Source of the DNA: DATAVB01 sp036267955
Lineage (GTDB): Bacteria; Actinomycetota; Actinomycetes; Mycobacteriales; QHCD01
Length of the DNA stretch: 64,000 bases
NCBI GenBank assembly: GCA_036267955.1
Contig: DATAVB010000118.1
Location: 1 to 64,000, forward strand
Direction of reading: 5' to 3'
Below are positions 36,671-44,187 of this stretch, piece after piece; position 1 is the first letter of the stretch; every line of letters begins with the position of its first letter. Both the position numbers and the translations under genes were made by a program. The notes beneath the pieces are model-generated. The model saw nothing but the letters and a program-made list of their open reading frames with translations, had not been told where the DNA came from and made no database searches.

Positions 36671-38068
36671 ATGGTCGATCGGCTGAGTGCGCTGGACGTG
36701 TCGTTCCTGTATCTGGAGGATGCGACGACGCCGATGCACGTCGGTGGGGTGCTGGTGTTCGCCCGGCCCCGCGGCGGTTTCGACTACGGCCGCCTGGTGT
36801 CGCTGGTTGAGGAGCGCATCGGCCAGGTGCCGCGGTTCCGGCAGAAGGTGGTCGCCGTCCCCGGCCACCTGTCCAACCCGGTGTGGGCCGACGATCCCGA
36901 GTTCGACATCCAGTACCACGTGCGGCACAGCGCCCTACCCAAGCCGGGCACTGACGAGCAGCTCGCCGAGCTCGTCGCACGGCTGATGTCGCGCCGGCTG
37001 GACCGGCACCGGCCGCTGTGGGAGATGTACTGCGTGGAGGGCCTCGCCGGTGGGCGGTTCGCGCTGATCACCAAGACCCACCACGCGATGGTCGACGGGA
37101 TCAGTGCCATCGACCTGAGCCAGGTGATCCTGGACGCCAGTCCGAAGGGCACGCCGCCGGTCGAGCAGCTGTGGATGCCGACGCCGACGCCGAGCGCGAC
37201 CACGCTGGTCCGGGACGCGGTCAGCGAGCTGGCCCGCCGACCGTCCGCCATCGTCGACACCGTGCGGATGGCGATGCTCGACGTGCGGTCCAGCACGGAG
37301 CTGGCGGCCCGCGCCGCCGGTGGTCTGCTGGCCACGGCCCGGATCGCCGCCAGGCCCGCGCCGGACGGCCCGCTCAACGTCGAGATCGGCGGTCAGCGCC
37401 GGTTCGCCGTCGTACGCAGCACCTTGGAGGACTACCGCAAGGTGCGGGCGAAGTACGGCGGCACGGTGAATGACGTGGTGCTGGCGACCGTGGCCGGGGC
37501 GCTGCGGGTGTTTCTGATGACACGCGGCGAGCCGGTCGGCGGGTCGACCGTCATCCGGGCCATGGTCCCGGTGTCGGTCCGCACCGAGAGCGAGCAGGGC
37601 GAGCTGGGAAACCGGGTGCTGCCGCACTTCATCGAGCTGCCGGTGGGCGAGCCGAATCCGGTGCTGCGGCTGTCCCGGATCAGCTACGCGATGCAGGCGC
37701 ACAAGACTGGCAACCAGGCCAGCCAGACGGTCGGCGCCCGGGCCCTGATCAAGCTCTCCGGCTTCGCCCCGCCGACGCTGCACGCGCTGGGCGCGCGGGC
37801 CGCCGGCAGTTTCGCCCGCAAGTTCTTCAACGTCGTGGTCACCAATGTGCCCGGCCCGCAACAGCCGCTGTACGCGACCGGTGCCCGCATGCTCGAGGTG
37901 TTCCCGGTCGTACCGTTGGCCAAGGGCCAACCGCTGTCGATCGGGCTGACGTCGTACAACGGCGGCGTCTACTACGGGCTGAACGCCGACCGGGACGCAA
38001 TGGGCGACGTGGACGTCATCGGCTCGCTCATCGCCGAGGCGCTCGCCGAATTGGTGGACACGACATGA
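36671..38068 (+). CDS. Wax ester synthase/diacylglycerol acyltransferase (WS/DGAT)
   Basis: Makes triacylglycerols or wax esters from acyl-CoA at the membrane or lipid droplet surface. The 465-aa length and the active-site motif HHAMVDG at 137-143 are typical. PLWEMYCVEGL before it, NDVVLATVAGALR near 270 and VTNVPGPQQPLY near 395 are further family hallmarks. ATG 36671 is preceded by AGGGG. The patatin gene overlaps by 4 nt (ATGA), so a lipid-making and a lipid-cleaving enzyme are translationally coupled. Confidence 0.93.
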   Translation: MVDRLSALDVSFLYLEDATTPMHVGGVLVFARPRGGFDYGRLVSLVEERIGQVPRFRQKVVAVPGHLSNPVWADDPEFDIQYHVRHSALPKPGTDEQLAELVARLMSRRLDRHRPLWEMYCVEGLAGGRFALITKTHHAMVDGISAIDLSQVILDASPKGTPPVEQLWMPTPTPSATTLVRDAVSELARRPSAIVDTVRMAMLDVRSSTELAARAAGGLLATARIAARPAPDGPLNVEIGGQRRFAVVRSTLEDYRKVRAKYGGTVNDVVLATVAGALRVFLMTRGEPVGGSTVIRAMVPVSVRTESEQGELGNRVLPHFIELPVGEPNPVLRLSRISYAMQAHKTGNQASQTVGARALIKLSGFAPPTLHALGARAAGSFARKFFNVVVTNVPGPQQPLYATGARMLEVFPVVPLAKGQPLSIGLTSYNGGVYYGLNADRDAMGDVDVIGSLIAEALAELVDTT

Positions 38069-39018
38069 CCGTCAGCCGCGGGCTGGTCCTCGGCGCCGGC
38101 GGGGTGCTCGGCTTCACCTGGATGGTCGCGGCGCTGCATTCCTACGAGCAGAAGTACGGCGTCGATGCCCGGTCCGCCGAGATCGCAGTCGGCACCTCGG
38201 CCGGTGCGGTGGCGTCCGCGATGCTCGGCCGCGGCGTCTCGGTGGCCGCCATGTTGCGCCATCAGCGCGGCCGACCCGAGCCGGGCGACCCGATGATCGA
38301 CTGGGACTACGACGTCGACTCCGGTGGCGCGTTGCCGCCCCGGCCGGGCCTCGGCCTCGGCTCGCCGCGGCTGGCCGGCCAGGTGCTGCGCCACCCCCGC
38401 CGGCTCCCGACCCAGGCCGCCCTGACCGCGCTGGCACCGCCGGGCCGGGGGACATTCGGCCCGATGGCCCGGATGGTCGAGCGGCTGACCGGTCCGGCCT
38501 GGCCGCAGACCCCCTGCCCGTGGCTCGTCGCGTTCGACTACGACGCCGGTCGGCGGGTGGCGTTCGGCCGGGAGGGCGCGCCGACCGCGTCCCTGCCCGA
38601 CGCCGTGGTGGCGTCCTGCTCCATCCCCGGCTGGTACGTCCCGGTGCTGATCGGCGGCCGTCGCTACATCGACGGCGGTGTCTGGTCGCCGGCCTCGCTG
38701 GACCTGCTGGGCGACGCCGGTCTGGACGAGGTGCTGGTGCTGGCGCCGATGGCGTCCTTCGCCTACGACCGTCCGCGTTCGGTGGTGGCCCGGGCCGAGC
38801 GGCGGTGGCGGCGAGCGCTGACCCGACGGCTGTTGCGCGAGGCGGGCCCGGTGCGGGCCGCCGGCTCGCGGGTCAGCATGTTCGCCCCCGGCCCGCAGGA
38901 CCTGGCCCAGCTCGGCGCCAACCTGATGGATCCGCGGCGCCGGATCGCCGTGCTGGAGACCGCGTTACGCACCACCGCCGCGGCCTTCGACCAACCCCGC
39001 GATCCGGTCGGCCGGTGA
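38065..39018 (+). CDS. Patatin-like phospholipase
   Basis: A 317-aa serine acyl hydrolase with the oxyanion loop VLGAGGVLGFTW at 8-19, nucleophile motif GTSAG with Ser45, and the Asp-Gly-Gly dyad motif YIDGGVWSP with Asp203. Substrates are phospholipids or neutral lipids. Coupled by a 4-nt overlap to the WS/DGAT gene upstream. No signal peptide, so it is likely cytosolic. Confidence 0.9.
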   Translation: MTVSRGLVLGAGGVLGFTWMVAALHSYEQKYGVDARSAEIAVGTSAGAVASAMLGRGVSVAAMLRHQRGRPEPGDPMIDWDYDVDSGGALPPRPGLGLGSPRLAGQVLRHPRRLPTQAALTALAPPGRGTFGPMARMVERLTGPAWPQTPCPWLVAFDYDAGRRVAFGREGAPTASLPDAVVASCSIPGWYVPVLIGGRRYIDGGVWSPASLDLLGDAGLDEVLVLAPMASFAYDRPRSVVARAERRWRRALTRRLLREAGPVRAAGSRVSMFAPGPQDLAQLGANLMDPRRRIAVLETALRTTAAAFDQPRDPVGR

Positions 39019-39129
39019 GTCGGCTGGTCTGCGGCCGGCCGGTCCGCCAGCATGAGGTTTGTCCCCGCGGTGCCGCGTGAGCGTAAGGCCGGCACGTCCC
39101 GATATCCGCCTCGTACGGGAGCCGAATCG

Positions 39130-39627
39130 ATGAGGATCTACCAGCCGGCGACGATCCGGTCGCTGCGCACGCTCGTCGACGACGGCGAGCTCGGGCCGGT
39201 GCCGCTGACGGCGTTCGCGGTGACCGGTGCGCTGCGCGAGTTCTACCTCGAGGGAGATGACGAGGAGTTCGCGTTCGCCGCCCTGACCGCCGCCGCGCGC
39301 GCCTCGCTGCGGTTGCTGGACGCCGATCCGCTGACCCCGCGGCGCCGGGTCGTGATCGTCGCCGACGTCGCCGATGAGGCCGTCACCGTACGGTCGGACC
39401 TGGAACGGGCCGCGGTCCGGATCGCCGAGCCGATCGGGCTCAAGCAGGTCGCGGCCGCGTACGTCGATGAGGAGGCCGCCGAGAAGGCGGTCCGGGCCGC
39501 CGCCGTCGCGGTGATGGAGGCCGACCTGGGCAGCGCCGACGCGCAGTTCGTCGTCGACGGCGCCGAAGGATTCGAACTGGGGTGGTACGCCACCCAGGAG
39601 ATCGGCCCGCTGGTCGAACTTCTTTAG
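39130..39627 (+). CDS. DUF6912 family protein
   Basis: A conserved actinobacterial protein of unknown role, 165 aa. It begins MRIYQPATIRSLRTLVDDGE and continues FAVTGALREFYLEGDDEEFAFAAL, RRVVIVADVAD, LGWYATQEIGPLVELL. It is acidic, alpha/beta and soluble, with no recognisable catalytic motif. GGGAG lies 8 nt before ATG 39130. Confidence 0.75.
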   Translation: MRIYQPATIRSLRTLVDDGELGPVPLTAFAVTGALREFYLEGDDEEFAFAALTAAARASLRLLDADPLTPRRRVVIVADVADEAVTVRSDLERAAVRIAEPIGLKQVAAAYVDEEAAEKAVRAAAVAVMEADLGSADAQFVVDGAEGFELGWYATQEIGPLVELL

Positions 39628-39952
39628 TAACTGTTCGAATCCCACTTTCGCTTCGCGGCCGTTCTCGTGCAGGTCTCTGCGTTGGCGCGGGTTGGTGTTG
39701 GTGGTTCCTGATCCCGCTTGTCGCCGCGTGGGAGGGCCGCAAGCGGATCGCGTCTGGCTTGCTACGACATAGCGTCGTAGACCGCGACGCTATGTCGTAG
39801 CAAGCCAGAGACGAGCCATGAAGGTGCCGGACTCAACGGGGGTGGCCCTGACGGGGCCGCCTCAGTCGACGGCGGGACGGCGGAGTGGCGCAGCGGCTGG
39901 CAAGATGGGCCGTATTGGGTTCACTGTCGCACCTGAGCTGGGGGATTCGAGT
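39628..39952. other. Intergenic region with a large hairpin
   Basis: 325 nt upstream of the P5C dehydrogenase gene. It contains the inverted repeat at 39753-39809. A frame open from 39818 into the dehydrogenase lacks conservation and is not needed. A GTTCGAATCC string at 39632 looks like a tRNA T-loop but no tRNA folds around it. Confidence 0.5.
39753..39809. terminator. 25-bp perfect inverted repeat
   Basis: Arms 39753-39777 and 39785-39809 are perfect reverse complements with a 7-nt loop. It lies 126 nt after the DUF6912 gene and 143 nt before the next start, on the same strand, so it may separate the two transcripts. Confidence 0.65.
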
Positions 39953-41581
39953 ATGGATGCCGTCACCGTCCCGCCGACGCCACGCAACGAGCCGGTACGC
40001 GGCTACGCGCCGGACAGCGCCGAACGCGCCTCGCTGGAGGCCCGGTGCAAGGACCTGGCCGCCGAGCGCGCCGAGCTGCCGATGACGATCGGTGGCGTCT
40101 CCCGACTGGGCGCCGGCGAGCGGGTCGACGTCGTGGCACCGCACCGGCACGCCACCGTGCTCGGCACCCTCGGAAATGCGACCGTGGCCGACGCGAGGGA
40201 CGCGGTAGCCGCGGCGAAGCAGGCCGCACCGGGTTGGCGGGAGTTGCCCTTCGACGAGCGGGCGGCCGTCCTGTTGCGGGCCGCCGACCTGCTGACCGGT
40301 CCGTGGCGGGACACCCTCAACGCCGCGACGATGCTCGGCCAGTCCAAGACCGTGCAGCAGGCGGAAATCGATGCCGCCTGCGAATTCGCCGACTTCCTGC
40401 GTTTCAATGTGCATTTCGCCCGGCGCATTCTCGCCGAGCAGCCCGAGTCATCGCCCGGAATATGGAATCGCTTCGACCACCGGCCGCTCGAGGGTTTCGT
40501 GCTCGCGATCACCCCATTCAATTTCACCGCTATTTCCGGCAATCTGCCGACGGCTCCCGCGTTGATGGGCGTCCCGGTGATCTGGAAGCCGTCGCCCACC
40601 CAGCAACTGGCCGCGCACTACACGATGCGCCTGCTGGAGGCCGCCGGGCTGCCGCCGGGCGTGATCAACCTGGTCACCGGTGACGGCAAGGCGGTGAGCG
40701 AGGCGGCGCTGGTCGACCCTGACCTCGCCGGGGTGCATTTCACCGGATCGACCGCGACCTTTCAGCATTTGTGGGCCACGGTCGGCGCCAATATCTCGGG
40801 CTATCGGACCTATCCGCGGCTGGTCGGGGAGACCGGTGGAAAGGATTTCGTCATTGCCCATCCGAGTGCGCCGGTGGACAGCCTGGTCACCGGTTTGGTG
40901 CGCGGGGCCTTCGAATATCAGGGACAGAAATGTTCGGCGGCGTCCCGGGCCTACCTGCCGCGGTCGCTGTGGGAGCACGGCCTGCGCGACGCATTGGTGG
41001 AGACGACCCGGCAGTTGGCGTACGGCGACGTGACGGATTTCCGCAATTTCGGTGGCGCGGTCATCGACCGGCGGGCCTTCGACAAGCACGCGGCCGTTTT
41101 CGCGGCGGTGGCCGACGACCCGACCGCGACCGTCCTGATTGGCGGCACGGCCGACGATTCGGAAGGCTATTTCGTACAGCCCACCGTCATCGAATGCAGC
41201 GACCCGACCAATGACCTGTTCGTCCGGGAATTCTTCGGCCCCATTCTCTCGGTATATGTCTACGACGACGCCGACTGGTCGGCGGTGTTGGCGCAGGCCG
41301 CCGACGCCGCGCCCTATGCCTTGACCGGAGCGGTATTTGCGACCGACCGGGCGGCCGTCGACGAGGCCTCGAGAGTGTTGCGTTTCTCGGCCGGCAATTT
41401 CTACGTGAATGACAAGCCGACCGGTGCGGTCGTCGGGCAGCAGCCTTTCGGCGGCGCCCGCGCCAGCGGTACGAACGACAAGGCCGGCTCGATCTTCAAC
41501 ATGCTGCGCTGGGTCTCGCCGCGGACGATCAAGGAGACCTTCGTGCCGCCGACCGACCACCGTTACCCGCACATGGGCTGA
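39953..41581 (+). CDS. L-glutamate gamma-semialdehyde (P5C) dehydrogenase
   Basis: Oxidises glutamate semialdehyde/P5C to glutamate with NAD, the second step of proline breakdown. The 542-aa protein is an aldehyde dehydrogenase with TPFNFTAISGNLPTAPALMG, GVHFTGSTATF, the catalytic Glu in GETGGKDF and the nucleophile Cys in GQKCSAASRAY. These are specific for the P5CDH (RocA/PutA-C) group. ATG 39953 has GGGGGA upstream. No proline dehydrogenase gene is in the window. Its stop and the GNAT stop abut within a 12-bp palindrome (41576-41587). Confidence 0.93.
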   Translation: MDAVTVPPTPRNEPVRGYAPDSAERASLEARCKDLAAERAELPMTIGGVSRLGAGERVDVVAPHRHATVLGTLGNATVADARDAVAAAKQAAPGWRELPFDERAAVLLRAADLLTGPWRDTLNAATMLGQSKTVQQAEIDAACEFADFLRFNVHFARRILAEQPESSPGIWNRFDHRPLEGFVLAITPFNFTAISGNLPTAPALMGVPVIWKPSPTQQLAAHYTMRLLEAAGLPPGVINLVTGDGKAVSEAALVDPDLAGVHFTGSTATFQHLWATVGANISGYRTYPRLVGETGGKDFVIAHPSAPVDSLVTGLVRGAFEYQGQKCSAASRAYLPRSLWEHGLRDALVETTRQLAYGDVTDFRNFGGAVIDRRAFDKHAAVFAAVADDPTATVLIGGTADDSEGYFVQPTVIECSDPTNDLFVREFFGPILSVYVYDDADWSAVLAQAADAAPYALTGAVFATDRAAVDEASRVLRFSAGNFYVNDKPTGAVVGQQPFGGARASGTNDKAGSIFNMLRWVSPRTIKETFVPPTDHRYPHMG

Positions 41582-42196
41582 TCAGCCGCTCCGGTCGGCC
41601 GTGGCGGAGAGCTTGTGCCGCAGGCTTTCTCGCACGGCCGGCCATTCCGGTGCGATGACGGAATAGTAGGCCGTGTCACGCAGTCCACCGTCGGACGCCG
41701 GGCGGTCGGACCGCAGGATTCCCTCGAACTGTGCGCCGATCCGGGCGATCGCGGCCCGCGAACGTGCGTTCCGCGCGTCGGTCTTCAGTTGCACCCGGCT
41801 GGCCCGCCAATTCTCGAAGGCGTGGGAAAGCAGCAGGAGCTTGGTCTCGGTGTTGCACGCGGTGCGCTGGGCTGAGGCCGCGTACCAGGTGTGCCCGATC
41901 TCCAGCGTGTCCGGCTGGCCGCGGCCGGACCAGGCCCGGAAATCGAAGAACCGGGTGCAACCGGCGGCCCGACCCGAGTCGAGCCACCGGACGAGATATG
42001 GCACGGACTGTGCGGCTACCTGCTCGGCCACGGCGGCGTCCACATAGGACTGCATCGATGCATGGGTGTCCGGCACCCAGGTGTAGCCGTAACTGTCGCG
42101 CGATTCGGTGGCCGCTGCGAGCAGATCGTCGACGTGCGACGGAGACAGCGGCTCGAGCTGAACGTGGTGGCCGGTGAGCGTTACCGACGGGGGCAT
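41582..42196 (-). CDS. GNAT-family N-acetyltransferase (RimJ/RimL-like)
   Basis: The 204-aa protein begins with LTGHHVQLEPLSPSHVDDLL, has the acetyl-CoA region IGHTWYAASAQRTACNTETK and ends VQLKTDARNARSRAAIARIG with FEGILR, the RimJ/RimL pattern. Acceptor unknown (protein N-terminus, amine or small molecule). It overlaps the PaiB-like gene by 16 nt, so the two form an operon. Confidence 0.85.
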   Translation of the reverse strand: MPPSVTLTGHHVQLEPLSPSHVDDLLAAATESRDSYGYTWVPDTHASMQSYVDAAVAEQVAAQSVPYLVRWLDSGRAAGCTRFFDFRAWSGRGQPDTLEIGHTWYAASAQRTACNTETKLLLLSHAFENWRASRVQLKTDARNARSRAAIARIGAQFEGILRSDRPASDGGLRDTAYYSVIAPEWPAVRESLRHKLSATADRSG

Positions 42197-42828
42197 TGCG
42201 CGGAATCCCTTCTGTCGTTGGTTTCCAGCCGGCGCAGCAGGTGCGCCCGGGCGGCTTCGTCGCCCGGCTGGTCGCGGTGTTCGAGATGATCGGCGACGGC
42301 GAGGCGGTGGGCCTCATCGGTGTTGCCGCCGTACTTGAATTTGGCCTGGACGTCCTCGATCGGGACGCGGATGCCGCGGATCCCGGGCAGGCGCCGCGAA
42401 TGCGCCGACGGGTCGACGTTGCCCTCGTCCGGTTGCAGGTGCGCCAGCTGGCGGCGCAGCAGGTCGAGTTTCGCCTCCGGAGCATCGATGACCTCGGCCG
42501 TACCGCCGAGTTGCACGGCTCCGTAGAAGGTGGTCGGGATTCCGGCGGCCGGATCCTCGTCGCCGATCGCCCGCCAGGACGACGGAATGAAGGTCCAGTC
42601 GCCCGCGATGGAGAGCACGACATACGGATTCTCATCGAGCGCCGGCCAGATCGGATTGGGGCGGGCCAGGTGAATGAGGACAGTGTCGCCGTCCAGCACG
42701 TACTGGGTGGGCACGATCACCGGCCGCCGCCGGCCGGCGCCACTGGCGACGAGATGACCGAAACCCTGGGCAGTGGCGAACGGTCGCCACTCGTCGGATT
42801 CGGCCGCGTCCCACGGGTGAATCAGCAT
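42181..42828 (-). CDS. FMN-binding PaiB-like protein
   Basis: The 215-aa protein is of the PaiB/FMN-binding negative transcriptional regulator family. It has MLIHPWDAAESDEW at the N-terminus, PTQYVLDGDTVLIHLARPNP, VVLSIAGDWTFIPSSW and IRGIRVPIEDVQAKFK. It folds as a split-barrel flavoprotein; a regulatory role is known for PaiB of Bacillus only. It is divergent from a MocR regulator with a 33-bp gap, so it is the likely MocR target. Confidence 0.85.
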   Translation of the reverse strand: MLIHPWDAAESDEWRPFATAQGFGHLVASGAGRRRPVIVPTQYVLDGDTVLIHLARPNPIWPALDENPYVVLSIAGDWTFIPSSWRAIGDEDPAAGIPTTFYGAVQLGGTAEVIDAPEAKLDLLRRQLAHLQPDEGNVDPSAHSRRLPGIRGIRVPIEDVQAKFKYGGNTDEAHRLAVADHLEHRDQPGDEAARAHLLRRLETNDRRDSAQCPRR

Positions 42829-42842
42829 GACACCTCAGCGAA

Positions 42843-42858
42843 TTTGTGATAGTACAAA
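42843..42858. promoter_or_regulatory. Dyad operator in the PaiB/MocR divergent gap
   Basis: TTTGT (42843-42847) and ACAAA (42854-42858) form a dyad with a 6-bp spacer, ending 3 nt before the MocR start. With only 33 bp between the two starts, binding here would affect both promoters. A GntR/MocR dimer site is the natural reading. Confidence 0.5.
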
Positions 42859-42861
42859 CTA

Positions 42862-44187
42862 ATGTCTGTAGCGCAACAATATCGGCTGTCGGGTCATCGT
42901 GCCAGCGAGATCGTGGCGAGCGTGGAGGCCGCGATCCGGTCCGGCAGCCTGCCGCCCGGCGCGACGCTGCCGCCGGTGCGGACCCTGGCCGACGAGCTCG
43001 GCGTCAGCCCCAACACGGTCGCCGCGGCGTACCGGTCGCTGCGGGAACGTGGGCTGGTCAGCGGGGCCCGCCGCCGCGGCACCACGGTGAACCATGCGCC
43101 GGCCCAGCCGGCCCGTACCGCTCCGCCCCTGCCGGCGGGAGTCCGCAACCTCGCGGACGGGGCGCCGGATCCGCGGTTGTTGCCGCCGCTGAGTGCCGCG
43201 CTGCGGCAGCTGCCGACCCGTCCGGCGCTGTATGACGAGCCGCCGGTGCTGGCCCGATTGGAGGCGTTGCTCGGCGCGGAGTTCCGGGCGGACGGCGTTT
43301 CGGTCGGTGATCTGACCGTCGTCGGGGGCGCGATGGACGGGATCGAGCGACTGCTCGGCGCCTACCTGCGGCCGGGCGACCGGGTCGCGGTCGAGGACCC
43401 CGGCTACGCCAACCTGCTCGACCTGCTCGGCGCGCTCGGGCTGCGGGCGGAGCCGGTCGCGTTGGACGATGCCGGGATGCGGCCCGACCAACTCGAACGG
43501 GCCGTTGGCGCCGGTGTCTCGGCGGTGGTGCTGACGCCGCGGGCCCAGAATCCGACCGGAGCGGCGATCACGGCCGACCGGGCGGAAGCACTGCGGCGGG
43601 TGCTGACCGCGGCACCGCAGATCCTCGGGATCGAGGATGACCATGCGGCACTGGTTGCCGGGGTGCCGCACAATCCCTGCGTGACCGTGCTTCCACGGTG
43701 GGCCGTGGTCCGGTCCGCCTCCAAGGTGTTCGGTCCCGATCTGCGGGTCGCGGCTGTGGCCGGCGACGACCAGACCATTGCCCGGATCGCCGGCCGACAC
43801 CGGTTGGGCGCCGGGTGGGTGAGTCGACTGCTGCAGGAACTTGTCGCCACGCTGCTGGAGGGCGACGACACGCACCGGTGGCGGGCAGATGCGGCAGCGG
43901 TGTACACGCAGCGCCGCGGGGAACTGGTGACCGCGCTCGATGCGGTGGGGGTGACCGGGCGCGGCGAGAGCGGGCTGAACGTATGGGTGCCGGTCGCCGA
44001 CGAGTCCGACGTGATGGCCCGGTTGCTCGAGGCCGGTTGGGCGGTCGCCGCGGGCCAGCGATACCGGATCGACAGTCCGCCGGGCATCCGGGTGACCATC
44101 GCGACGCTAGAGCCGGGCGAGGCGGACCGCTTCGCGGCCGATCTCGCCCGTTGCCTGACACCCGGCCGGCCGCACTACACCGGCTGA
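42862..44187 (+). CDS. MocR/PdxR-type GntR-aminotransferase regulator
   Basis: The 441-aa protein joins a GntR winged helix (~10-75; LPPVRTLADELGVSPNTVAA, AYRSLRERGLV) to a fold-type I aminotransferase-like domain. That domain has VVLTPRAQNPTGAAIT, an EDDHAAL aspartate region and SASKVFGPDLRVA, where the Lys would bind pyridoxal phosphate. Such proteins sense PLP or amino compounds. ATG 42862 lacks a ribosome binding site, so the mRNA may be leaderless. The last 81 nt overlap the 3' end of the opposing FtsK-like gene. Confidence 0.88.
   Translation: MSVAQQYRLSGHRASEIVASVEAAIRSGSLPPGATLPPVRTLADELGVSPNTVAAAYRSLRERGLVSGARRRGTTVNHAPAQPARTAPPLPAGVRNLADGAPDPRLLPPLSAALRQLPTRPALYDEPPVLARLEALLGAEFRADGVSVGDLTVVGGAMDGIERLLGAYLRPGDRVAVEDPGYANLLDLLGALGLRAEPVALDDAGMRPDQLERAVGAGVSAVVLTPRAQNPTGAAITADRAEALRRVLTAAPQILGIEDDHAALVAGVPHNPCVTVLPRWAVVRSASKVFGPDLRVAAVAGDDQTIARIAGRHRLGAGWVSRLLQELVATLLEGDDTHRWRADAAAVYTQRRGELVTALDAVGVTGRGESGLNVWVPVADESDVMARLLEAGWAVAAGQRYRIDSPPGIRVTIATLEPGEADRFAADLARCLTPGRPHYTG

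Noticed and set aside
39628..39660. tRNA-like GTTCGAATCC after the DUF6912 gene
   Set aside because: No acceptor, D or anticodon stems can be drawn around it; it is a chance T-loop match.
39818..39952. N-terminal extension of the P5C dehydrogenase to 39818
   Set aside because: The added 45 residues resemble no dehydrogenase N-terminus, and ATG 39953 has its own ribosome binding site.
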